The notes below the pieces were generated by a model. It did no database searches, had not been told where the DNA came from, and saw only the letters and a list, made by a program, of their open reading frames with translations. 64,000 nucleotides of DNA, from the NCBI RefSeq assembly GCF_002949795.1, contig NZ_CP026692.1:2353501-2417500 (forward strand). The letters run 5' to 3'. Positions 37,577 to 46,459 of the stretch are shown piece after piece (position 1 is the stretch's first letter; every line of letters starts with the position of its first letter). The position numbers and the translations under genes were made by a program. Origin of the DNA: Nostoc sp. 'Lobaria pulmonaria (5183) cyanobiont'. Its GTDB lineage: Bacteria; Cyanobacteriota; Cyanobacteriia; Cyanobacteriales; Nostocaceae.

Positions 37577-40064
37577 ATCGCAATCAAATAAAATCCCTAT
37601 TAGGGATTGAAACAAATGCGATCGCACGTTCACTGGGTAAATCTTTAATCGCAATCAAATAAAATCCCTATTAGGGATTGAAACTTCACATAAATTTAAC
37701 TGGCACAAGCCGAAACCCGCTATCGCAATCAAATAAAATCCCTATTAGGGATTGAAACAATGACTTGATAGATAACAATGCCCCAATTTTTGATCGCAAT
37801 CAAATAAAATCCCTATTAGGGATTGAAACAGAAGTGGTTGGTGCTGGTATGGACTATGCAGCTAATCGCAATCAAATAAAATCCCTATTAGGGATTGAAA
37901 CAACAATCCTTCTCTCGCTGGTAATTTCCGGTTTAGATCGCAATCAAATAAAATCCCTATTAGGGATTGAAACGGATTGGCTACTATGGCATGAGATAGA
38001 CCTACCAGATCGCAATCAAATAAAATCCCTATTAGGGATTGAAACCAATCATTTGCAGGTTGCAAATCTGCCAGCCTATCGCAATCAAATAAAATCCCTA
38101 TTAGGGATTGAAACGCCAAATGAACCGCCAGCAGCCGCTAAAGTGGCATATCGCAATCAAATAAAATCCCTATTAGGGATTGAAACTGAGTACTCAGACA
38201 TTAAAAAGCATTTTTTCCCTATCGCAATCAAATAAAATCCCTATTAGGGATTGAAACAATTACCTTTGCCTGATTTAACAAACTAGCAGAATCGCAATCA
38301 AATAAAATCCCTATTAGGGATTGAAACTAGCTGTATCTGCTGCTCTAGACTTGCATCACGGCATCGCAATCAAATAAAATCCCTATTAGGGATTGAAACT
38401 CAGTGCCTTTATGTCTTCAATTGTGTCATCAAAGCATCGCAATCAAATAAAATCCCTATTAGGGATTGAAACCCGGTATCAGTAATGGTAGATGCTGACT
38501 TCTTGGCATCGCAATCAAATAAAATCCCTATTAGGGATTGAAACAAATCATCTCTAGACTGGGCATTATAGCGGTCTTTAAATCGCAATCAAATAAAATC
38601 CCTATTAGGGATTGAAACAGTAAAAGTCAAGGGGTACGCACAGATTCTTTTTATCGCAATCAAATAAAATCCCTATTAGGGATTGAAACTTACTCAAGCC
38701 GAAATTAACGCCACAGTTGCTAAGGAAGATCGCAATCAAATAAAATCCCTATTAGGGATTGAAACTTTTCACCATCCCAGAGAACAGTTACAAAGGGATA
38801 ATCGCAATCAAATAAAATCCCTATTAGGGATTGAAACTTCCATACAAGAATTTTAATGCATTTAAGAAGAATATCGCAATCAAATAAAATCCCTATTAGG
38901 GATTGAAACAAAAACAAGAAAAATGCCAAGCCTAAATAAAGATTATCGCAATCAAATAAAATCCCTATTAGGGATTGAAACTTTTGGGAACAACTTGTAA
39001 AACTGCTTTAGCAAATCGCAATCAAATAAAATCCCTATTAGGGATTGAAACGCCTGCCACCCATCCCCAGCACCAGTAACCTTCCAATCGCAATCAAATA
39101 AAATCCCTATTAGGGATTGAAACTATACGGAATCGACTTGTAATGTTGATTACATGAATATCGCAATCAAATAAAATCCCTATTAGGGATTGAAACAAGG
39201 AAATCTACCCTGCCCTGAATGCGGTAAACATATCGCAATCAAATAAAATCCCTATTAGGGATTGAAACAGCTTTTGACGCTGCCACCGAAAATCCTGCCT
39301 TATCGCAATCAAATAAAATCCCTATTAGGGATTGAAACTTAATTGTGGCTGATGATAATGAAAATTATTCCCAAATCGCAATCAAATAAAATCCCTATTA
39401 GGGATTGAAACGATACCACCAACCTTAAACAATTTACCCAACGCCTATCGCAATCAAATAAAATCCCTATTAGGGATTGAAACGAATAACCAAAGCACAA
39501 GAAACTGTTGCTGCTGCCATCGCAATCAAATAAAATCCCTATTAGGGATTGAAACGCTTTCTCAAAAATTTGCTCTACTACATCATAGTCAAATCGCAAT
39601 CAAATAAAATCCCTATTAGGGATTGAAACCTTAAAATACAACAGCAAATCTAACTTGCTAGGAATCGCAATCAAATAAAATCCCTATTAGGGATTGAAAC
39701 CTCGCGTTCGGGGATGCGGCTACCAAATAATCCCCATCGCAATCAAATAAAATCCCTATTAGGGATTGAAACAAAAGCTTATATTGACTTCCTGGAAAAT
39801 AAGCGTAACATCGCAATCAAATAAAATCCCTATTAGGGATTGAAACGTATTGGGCAATGCTCCATGCCATTTCTAGTTGGATCGCAATCAAATAAAATCC
39901 CTATTAGGGATTGAAACGTTACCAATCAAAATGCCGTAAGACCTCGAAGTGTGCATCGCAATCAAATAAAATCCCTATTAGGGATTGAAACATTGCTTAC
40001 TCGACGATCAACCCTTAAAACTCCCGCATCGCAATCAACTAAAATCCCTATTAGGGATTGAAAC
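37577..40064 (+). CRISPR. CRISPR array, 35 repeats and 34 spacers
   Basis: I counted 35 copies of a 37-bp repeat that begins ATCGCAATCAAATAA and ends TTAGGGATTGAAAC. An internal palindrome (AATCCCTATTAGGGATT) and the ATTGAAAC end are typical of class 1 (type I or III) systems, whose crRNA 5' handle is ATTGAAAC. Spacers are 32-39 bp. Only the last repeat (40028-40064) differs, with A to C giving AATCAACTAAAAT, as expected for the leader-distal end. The first spacer contains a GCGATCGC octamer. No cas genes are in the window. Confidence 0.98.
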
Positions 40065-40192
40065 CTTTAAGTACACGACTTTGGACGGTACTGCTTCAAC
40101 TCAAAGATAAATCAGCTATATTTAAGTTCATAGGAGAGCATTTGACAAATAACTTGCCACCACGGTCAAATAATTTGTCGCTCTACAATAAA

Positions 40193-40266
40193 TCGGGATG
40201 ACTGGATTCGAACCAGCGGCCCCTTCGTCCCGAACGAAGTGCGCTACCAAGCTGCGCCACATCCCG
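40193..40266 (-). tRNA. tRNA-Pro (anticodon CGG)
   Basis: Reading the minus strand, 74 nt fold as a tRNA: acceptor CGGGATG/CATCCCG with discriminator A, D-arm GCGCAGCTTGGTAGCGC, anticodon stem CTTCG/CGAAG with loop TTCGGGA (anticodon CGG), T-arm GGTTCGAATCC. CCA is not encoded. Confidence 0.95.
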
Positions 40267-40406
40267 CCATAAAAATGGCATTGTAAATTAACAATATCAC
40301 AACCTGTGCCAAATAGCAGAATTACATCTATATACATACGATCGCTTCATCAAAGACTTTGCTTGCTAGGATTGAGTTTGTATAACTCTAGTGGTAAAAG
40401 CGGATT

Positions 40407-41285
40407 GTGACTGTAAAACCAGACTGGTTGCGGGTGAAAGCACCTGGGCGTGAGCGCATCGGTAACGTTAAAGAAATTTTGCGGGATTTAGCCCTCAATA
40501 CAGTTTGCGAGGAAGCGTCCTGTCCGAATATTGGTGAATGCTTCAACGCTGGAACTGCCACTTTTTTGATTATGGGCCCGGCTTGTACACGCGCTTGTCC
40601 CTACTGCGATATTGATTTTGAGAAAAAACCCAAACCACTAGACCCCACGGAACCTACACGACTGGCCCAAGCTGTTCGCCGCATGAACCTTAATCATGTA
40701 GTCATCACTTCTGTAAACCGAGATGACTTGCTTGATGGTGGTGCATCTCAGTTTATGGCGTGTATTGATGCAGTTAACTCTGTTTCACCCAACACCACAA
40801 TTGAGGTGCTAATTCCTGACTTATGCGGTAATTGGAATGCTCTAGAGTCGATTCTACAAGCTGCGCCAGAGGTATTAAACCACAATACCGAAACTGTTCC
40901 ACGTCTATATCGCCGGGTGCGTCCCCAAGGAAACTACGATCGCACATTAGAATTATTGCAGCGCACTCGCAAACTTTCTCCTAGCACATACACTAAATCC
41001 GGGATCATGGTTGGACTCGGTGAAACTGATGCCGAAATTCGCCAAGTCATGCAAGACTTACGAACCGTGGATTGCGACATTTTGACCATTGGGCAATATC
41101 TCCAACCCAGTCAAAAACACTTGCAGGTAAACGAATTTGTCAATCCAGAACAATTTGCTAATTGGAAGGCATTCGGCGAAGAAATTGGATTTTTACAAGT
41201 TGTTTCTTCACCATTGACAAGAAGCTCATATCATGCAGAACAAGTCAGGGAATTGATGGAACGTTATCCCCGGTTTAAAAGTTAG
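40407..41285 (+). CDS. lipA: lipoyl synthase LipA
   Basis: A 292-residue radical-SAM enzyme inserting two sulfurs into octanoyl groups on lipoyl domains. Both iron-sulfur clusters are marked: auxiliary [12 protein letters not shown] and radical [13 protein letters not shown]; also [15 protein letters not shown] and GIMVGLGET. The C-terminal RSSYHAE matches the auxiliary-cluster Ser. GTG start at 40407. It is followed by gpsA with a 12-bp gap, a likely operon. Cyanobacteria often have two LipA copies; which paralogue this is cannot be decided. Confidence 0.96.
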   Translation: MTVKPDWLRVKAPGRERIGNVKEILRDLALNTVCEEASCPNIGECFNAGTATFLIMGPACTRACPYCDIDFEKKPKPLDPTEPTRLAQAVRRMNLNHVVITSVNRDDLLDGGASQFMACIDAVNSVSPNTTIEVLIPDLCGNWNALESILQAAPEVLNHNTETVPRLYRRVRPQGNYDRTLELLQRTRKLSPSTYTKSGIMVGLGETDAEIRQVMQDLRTVDCDILTIGQYLQPSQKHLQVNEFVNPEQFANWKAFGEEIGFLQVVSSPLTRSSYHAEQVRELMERYPRFKS

Positions 41286-41297
41286 GAGTTAGGAGTT

Positions 41298-42242
41298 ATG
41301 AGTGAGCAGATGTACTCCAACTCAAAATTATCGGTTGCAATTCTTGGTGCAGGTGCTTGGGGTGCATCTCTGGCAAATCTCGCCATAGCAAATGGTCATC
41401 TGGTGCGCGTGTGGTCGCGTCAAGGTTCCCAAATCCAAACAGTTTTAAAAGATGTCCAAATAGTCCTGTCCGCTATCTCAATGATTGGTGTGAGAGATGT
41501 TGCTTCCCAAGTTGAGTCTTTCCCCCTTTCTCCAGAAACAATTTTTGTGACAGCGACAAAAGGCTTAGATCCCCAAACTACCTGCACGCCTTCACAAATT
41601 TGGCAAACAATATTCCCTAATCATGCAGTGGTTGTTTTGTCTGGGCCTAATTTATCAAAAGAAATTCAAATGGAATTACCAGCAGCCACGGTGGTAGCCA
41701 GTAATATTCCTACGGCTGCGGAAGTAGTGCAGTTAGTATTTTCTTCTCAGCGTTTCCGGGTATATACCAATCCCGACCCCTTGGGGGTAGAACTGGGGGG
41801 AACACTGAAAAATGTGATTGCGATCGCAGCGGGTGTGTGCGATGGTTTACAACTGGGAACCAATGCCAAAGCTGCTTTAGTCACCCGTGGACTTACAGAA
41901 ATGGTTCGCATTGGCAACAACTGGGGCGCCAAGACGGAAACATTTTATGGTTTATCAGGTCTAGGAGATTTGTTAGCAACGTGCAACAGTCCCTTAAGTC
42001 GCAATTACCAAGTCGGCTACCAGCTAGCTGGTGGTAAGTCACTTACAGAAACTCTCGCAAATTTACAAGGAACTGCTGAAGGAGTGAATACTTGCCGAGT
42101 TTTGATGCAACGAGCCAAGCAACAAAACATCGCAGTCCCAATTACTGAGCAAGTTTATCGGTTACTTCAAGGCGAAATCACACCCGGACAAGCACTTGAT
42201 GAACTGATGTTGCGAGATATCAAGCCAGAGTACAACTACTAG
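41298..42242 (+). CDS. gpsA: glycerol-3-phosphate dehydrogenase [NAD(P)+]
   Basis: A 314-residue enzyme making glycerol-3-phosphate for phospholipid synthesis. NAD(P) site LGAGAWGASLANLAIANGH (about residues 16-34), VLSGPNLSKEI, catalytic region GTLKNVIAIAAGVCDGLQLG with the active Lys, and GLSGLGDLLATC are diagnostic. The ribosome site (GGAGTTAGGAGTT) is supplied by a short repeat covering the lipA stop and gpsA start. It is slightly shorter than E. coli GpsA (339) but complete. Confidence 0.96.
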   Translation: MSEQMYSNSKLSVAILGAGAWGASLANLAIANGHLVRVWSRQGSQIQTVLKDVQIVLSAISMIGVRDVASQVESFPLSPETIFVTATKGLDPQTTCTPSQIWQTIFPNHAVVVLSGPNLSKEIQMELPAATVVASNIPTAAEVVQLVFSSQRFRVYTNPDPLGVELGGTLKNVIAIAAGVCDGLQLGTNAKAALVTRGLTEMVRIGNNWGAKTETFYGLSGLGDLLATCNSPLSRNYQVGYQLAGGKSLTETLANLQGTAEGVNTCRVLMQRAKQQNIAVPITEQVYRLLQGEITPGQALDELMLRDIKPEYNY

Positions 42243-42258
42243 TACCGACAAGGCGGAA

Positions 42259-42286
42259 GTCAAAAGTCAAAAGTCAAAAGTCAAAA
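42259..42286. repeat. heptanucleotide STRR (GTCAAAA) x4
   Basis: Four exact head-to-tail GTCAAAA units directly downstream of gpsA, a classic Nostoc-type STRR. Confidence 0.85.
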
Positions 42287-42351
42287 AGCTTGTGTTGTCA
42301 GCTTTTCCCTGATTGTGAATGGTATCTCTATTTACGCCGTGCTGTACTAGT

Positions 42352-42471
42352 TAGTAGTCTGTCAAGTTAACTATGCTGCGTAAATAAGTTTGTAGTAAGG
42401 ACTTTAGTCCTTTTCTTAAGGACTTCAGTGCTTACTACATACCAGGCTTTCGGTAGCTTGATGGACTACTA
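42352..42471. mobile_element. MITE-like nested palindrome
   Basis: Outer arms TAGTAGTCTGTCAAG (42352-42366) and CTTGATGGACTACTA (42457-42471) surround an inner hairpin GTAGTAAGGACTTTAG...GTGCTTACTAC (42391-42437). No coding capacity. The rest of 42243-43051 holds no gene that I can support and probably contains the sigma-factor promoter. Confidence 0.6.
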
Positions 42472-43051
42472 GTAATCTCTCAAGTTGAAATTGGCAAGTT
42501 AAGGCTGACATACAAGAGGATGCGGGGACACGGAGAGAGGATTTGATAATTTATCCGCATTTTCTATCTCCGTGTCGAGAGAATTTTTACCGTTAATGCT
42601 AATCACTTCCCCGATATTTATTAGTTCTACTTATACCTGAATAATCCTGAGAAAAAATTGTTAAATCGTCAGGATATTACTTTTTAGCCATGTAAATGTG
42701 ACTATGCCAATTATAAAGATGACATTCACTGAAGGATGTTTATACTGTGTCGCGAAAGTTACTATCAAAAACCGATCAAGGTTGAAATGTTAACTAAGTA
42801 GTTAGAAATATTGAAAGCCTAGCTGTGAATTTAAATAGCTATTGGTTGAATCAAAACTTTAGCAGCCGATTAAGCTCAGTAATACTGTATCCAATAAAAC
42901 CCTTACAGTTAATTTCTAAAAAAATTGTAATGGAACGTTCAACCATGTTAGTTCATCGTGAATCACGGGAACAATAGCAACAGTTGAATAGCTGACCGTA
43001 ATCTAAGCTGACCGAAATCTATTGTTACCTGGAGCCATTGAGACGATCTTT

Positions 43052-44302
43052 ATGCCAGCAACATCTTTTTATGCAGACGCCCCCTACAACACCAAAAAGT
43101 CTAGCCAGGCTTTGGACTCGGATCTCACGGTTGACGAAAGTGAGTTATCGGTAGATGATTTACAGGAGCTAGAGATGGCAACTGTAGACAATACTAACTT
43201 TGCTGCTAGCACCAACCGTCGGAGTACAGACCTAGTACGTCTATATCTTCAAGAAATTGGTCGGGTTCGCTTGTTGGGGCGCGATGAAGAGGTTTCAGAA
43301 GCTCAAAAAGTCCAACGCTACTTGCGGATGCGGATAGTACTTGCTAACGCCGCAAAACTTGGGGATGCAGTGATTACGCCCTATCTTCGGTTAATTGAAG
43401 TTCAAGAACGTCTTACCTCGGAACTTGGACATCGGCCATCTTTGGAAAGATGGGCTGCCACTGCTGATATAGTTTTATCCGATCTCAGACCGACTTTGGC
43501 AGATGGCAAACGTCGCTGGGCTGAAATCGCCAAGTTGACTGTAGAAGAGTTGGAGCAAGTTCAGTCCCAAGGACTGCAAGCAAAAGAACACATGATTAAG
43601 GCGAATCTTCGCCTAGTTGTGTCTGTTGCTAAGAAGTATCAAAATCGTGGTTTGGAATTGTTGGATCTAGTCCAAGAAGGTACATTAGGTTTGGAGCGGG
43701 CTGTAGAAAAATTTGACCCAACTAAGGGTTATCGCTTCAGTACCTATGCTTACTGGTGGATTCGTCAGGGTATTACACGGGCGATCGCTACTTCTAGTCG
43801 CACCATCCGCCTCCCTGTCCATATTACCGAAAAGTTAAACAAAATCAAAAAAGCCCAACGCAAAATTGCTCAAGAAAAAGGTCGCACCCCAACTTTAGAA
43901 GATTTAGCAACTGAGTTAGAGATGACACCGACCCAAGTACGAGAAGTTTTGTTGCGGGTTCCTCGCTCCGTTTCTTTGGAAACCAAGGTAGGCAAGGATA
44001 AAGACACTGAGTTAGGCGAATTACTCGAAACTGACAGTGTAACTCCAGAAGAGATGTTAATGCGAGAATCTTTACAAAGAGATTTGCATCATCTTCTGTC
44101 AGATTTGACTAGCCGGGAGCGTGATGTAATTCTGATGCGGTTTGGTTTGGCAGATGGTCATCCTTATTCTTTAGCAGAAATTGGCCGCGCTCTTGACTTA
44201 TCGCGCGAACGAGTCAGACAAATTGAATCCAAGGCTTTGCAAAAGCTACGTCAACCCAAGCGCCGCAACCTTATCCGCGACTATTTGGAGTCTCTAAGTT
44301 AG
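43052..44302 (+). CDS. sigC: group 2 sigma-70 factor, SigC-like
   Basis: A 416-residue non-essential-type sigma factor. Region 1.2 (RRSTDLVRLYLQEIGRVRLL), region 2 (KANLRLVVSVAKKYQNRG, GYRFSTYAYWWIRQGITRAI), region 3 and region 4 (LTSRERDVILMRFGL, SLAEIGRALDLSRERVRQIE) are intact; the long 1.1 of primary SigA is replaced by a short acidic N-terminus. It begins MPATSFYADA, as I recall for Anabaena SigC, and its furA neighbour matches that locus. ATG 43052 is preferred over an in-frame codon at 43022. Confidence 0.88.
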   Translation: MPATSFYADAPYNTKKSSQALDSDLTVDESELSVDDLQELEMATVDNTNFAASTNRRSTDLVRLYLQEIGRVRLLGRDEEVSEAQKVQRYLRMRIVLANAAKLGDAVITPYLRLIEVQERLTSELGHRPSLERWAATADIVLSDLRPTLADGKRRWAEIAKLTVEELEQVQSQGLQAKEHMIKANLRLVVSVAKKYQNRGLELLDLVQEGTLGLERAVEKFDPTKGYRFSTYAYWWIRQGITRAIATSSRTIRLPVHITEKLNKIKKAQRKIAQEKGRTPTLEDLATELEMTPTQVREVLLRVPRSVSLETKVGKDKDTELGELLETDSVTPEEMLMRESLQRDLHHLLSDLTSRERDVILMRFGLADGHPYSLAEIGRALDLSRERVRQIESKALQKLRQPKRRNLIRDYLESLS

Positions 44303-44330
44303 TCATTTGTCATTAGTCATTTGTCATTAG
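44300..44330. repeat. STRR TAGTCATTTGTCAT x2
   Basis: Two exact 14-bp units overlapping the sigC stop codon, with a partial inverted copy (GACAAATGACTA) about 15 bp later at 44343-44354. The remainder of 44303-44722 is the furA upstream region. Confidence 0.75.
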
Positions 44331-44684
44331 AAAACTACACTTGACAAATGACTAGGGACACAGGGCTGATTTAATCCCTAGGTCAAAAGCCTCTTAGAAG
44401 CTTGTAGCAAATAATTTGTATTTAATTGTATAAGAGTTTCCCTAAACCTTTGCTCAGATATCTTAAAGGTGGGGATAAACTCAGCAATTCAAAATTCACT
44501 CATTCAAAATTCAAAGTCAAGGGATGTAATGGTTATAAACCATCCTAACTATTAGCTGTATGCAAATTAAATGCACTACAGCTTATTACTTGAATTTTGA
44601 GCAATATTTTATAAATTGTTCTTAAGTATTTAGTAAATATTGTCAATAAGCAATGATTGTTGCAAATTGCTCAAAAGATTTGTT

Positions 44685-44718
44685 ATATTCTCAATTAACG
44701 ATATTTGTTGAGAAATAT
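44685..44718 (+). promoter_or_regulatory. inverted repeat upstream of furA, candidate Fur box
   Basis: ATATTCTCAA (44685-44694) and TTGAGAAATAT (44708-44718) form an AT-rich dyad ending 4 bp before the furA ATG. AT-rich dyads near the start fit the autoregulation known for FurA; match to a defined iron box was not scored. Confidence 0.45.
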
Positions 44719-44722
44719 TAGT

Positions 44723-45178
44723 ATGACTGTCTACACAACTACTTCACTTAAGGCAGAATTGAACGACCGAGGCTGGCGTTTAACTCCCCAGCGCGAAACA
44801 ATTTTACACATTTTTCAAGAACTTCCGCAAGGTGAACATCTGAGTGCGGAGGATCTTTATCATCGGCTAGAAACTGATGGTGAAGGGATCAGTCTGTCAA
44901 CTATTTATCGGACTTTGAAGTTGATGGCCAGGATGGGAATTTTACGTGAACTAGAATTGGGCGAAGGACATAAGCATTATGAGATCAACCAGCCCTATCC
45001 CCACCATCACCATCACTTAATTTGTGTTCGATGCAACTCAACCATTGAGTTTAAAAATGACTCAATTTTAAAAATTGGGGCGAAAACCGCTCAAAAAGAA
45101 GGTTTCCACCTGCTGGACTGTCAAATGACCATCCATGCAGTATGTCCCAAGTGCCAACGAGCGCTGATGCCGCTTTAG
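44723..45178 (+). CDS. furA: ferric uptake regulator FurA
   Basis: A 151-residue iron-responsive repressor. The winged helix is RGWRLTPQRETILHIFQEL...GISLSTIYRTLKLMARMGIL; the metal sites are the HHHHH run (about residues 91-95), CVRCNS and CPKC motifs, which also carry the redox-active Cys pairs of cyanobacterial FurA. Length and the start MTVYTTTSLKAEL match Anabaena FurA as I recall it; ATG 44723 is chosen over an in-frame ATG at 44705. The downstream convergent cell-wall gene is 132 bp away, the arrangement that produces the antisense alpha-furA RNA in PCC 7120. Confidence 0.96.
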   Translation: MTVYTTTSLKAELNDRGWRLTPQRETILHIFQELPQGEHLSAEDLYHRLETDGEGISLSTIYRTLKLMARMGILRELELGEGHKHYEINQPYPHHHHHLICVRCNSTIEFKNDSILKIGAKTAQKEGFHLLDCQMTIHAVCPKCQRALMPL

Positions 45179-45310
45179 CACTTGGGTGGATAAATAAGAC
45201 GAAACTACTCAAATTAACCAAATAATTGGAATTCTGAGCAGTTCGTAATTTGCTGTTATTAGAGGCAAGTAACCAGTTGGGAAGTGAGACTAAAAACACC
45301 AAAGCGGATG

Positions 45311-46450
45311 TTAAAAGCGTCCGCTCTTAAGATCCTTGAGACTGATGCCGTAGAATTCTTGGGCTTGTTTAATCGCTTTTTTGGTGTCATCAGCCATTAC
45401 ACCATTCAACTTGCCTTTATAAAATCCCCGCTCCCGTAGTCGGGTTTGGATTTCTAGGGTATTAAATTCGCTTTTGCTAGCAGTATTAACTGAGCTATAT
45501 AACTTAGCTCGTGTAGTTGGGCCAGCAACACCACTTGCACTCAAGAAGTTAGCTGCCTGAAATCTCTTTACAGCATCGGCAGTATAGGGGCCATAGTAGC
45601 CATTTGGCTCTCCCTCTAAATATCCTGCCTGGATCAATTGTTCTTGAACAATTCTAACTGGCTCACCGCGATCGCCTACACGAAGTTTGTCTCGATTGAC
45701 TACCTTTTTGGGAGCCTCTTCTCCATCACCGATGCCAACTCCCGGCAATTTACCCAATGTTGCTGGGCCTGCAATTCCATCAACGCTTAATTTGTAAGAA
45801 TCTTGGAAGCGCTTGACAGATTCTTCGGTAATTGGCCCAAATATGCCTGTGGCGTTTCCGTAATAAAAGCCTGCGACTCTTAACCGTTCTTGCAAAGTTC
45901 TGACATCTTCACCTTCATCCCCCTTAGCCAGGTAGTTGGGATTGCGGCGCTTGCTAGTGGCTGAACTAGCTGAACTTGTAGTGCTGGGCTTTTTCGCTTG
46001 TGCGCTTACAGCAGTAGTTTTTTTCGCTTGTGTAGCTGTATTTGTGGGCTTTTTCGCTTGCCAACTTTCTAATTTTTGCAGGGTGCTTCCTCCAACAATG
46101 CCGTCCACTGGTAAACCGGCGGCCTTTTGGAAGCGCTGTACAGCTTCTTGTGTGGATACGTCATATACTTGGGTAACAGAAGCTTGGTAAAAACCTGCTG
46201 TTTTCAAGTTTTGTTGTAAATTTCTGACAGAAGGGCCTTGATCGCCTTTTTCCAGTGCCATAACGCTGCTGACAGCGCTAAGAATGGACAGAGACAGAGC
46301 AAGGGGCATCATATACTTCCAAGCCCTACCAGATAGCCGTTTCCAGTCTGGTGCAGCTGCTTTGTTAAACAAAGAACTGAGGGAGACCAATTCACTGGGT
46401 GTGCTGTCTTCGTAGGCGAAAGCTAGGTGCAAATACGCAAGATTCTCCAT
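45311..46450 (-). CDS. cell-wall-binding protein with multiple PG_binding_1 domains (alr1690-like)
   Basis: A 379-residue protein: leader MENLAYLHLAFAYED, one membrane segment (about residues 45-65), then three clear PG_binding_1 domains (about 68-130, 175-238 and 255-316, each with GD.G..VR.LQ..L...G and V.RFQ) and a fourth partial one (330-375). An Ala/Lys/Thr-rich linker separates the first two. It sits 9 bp behind cobN, so they are probably co-transcribed. Position and domains match alr1690 of PCC 7120 as I recall it, whose transcript reads through furA on the opposite strand. It binds peptidoglycan; no catalytic domain is present. Confidence 0.9.
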   Translation of the reverse strand: MENLAYLHLAFAYEDSTPSELVSLSSLFNKAAAPDWKRLSGRAWKYMMPLALSLSILSAVSSVMALEKGDQGPSVRNLQQNLKTAGFYQASVTQVYDVSTQEAVQRFQKAAGLPVDGIVGGSTLQKLESWQAKKPTNTATQAKKTTAVSAQAKKPSTTSSASSATSKRRNPNYLAKGDEGEDVRTLQERLRVAGFYYGNATGIFGPITEESVKRFQDSYKLSVDGIAGPATLGKLPGVGIGDGEEAPKKVVNRDKLRVGDRGEPVRIVQEQLIQAGYLEGEPNGYYGPYTADAVKRFQAANFLSASGVAGPTTRAKLYSSVNTASKSEFNTLEIQTRLRERGFYKGKLNGVMADDTKKAIKQAQEFYGISLKDLKSGRF

Positions 46451-46459
46451 ATTTCTTTC

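Noticed and set aside
37765-39599. Open frames through the CRISPR array on both strands
   Set aside because: They are produced by the repeats (peptides such as NQIKSLLGIET) and are not genes.
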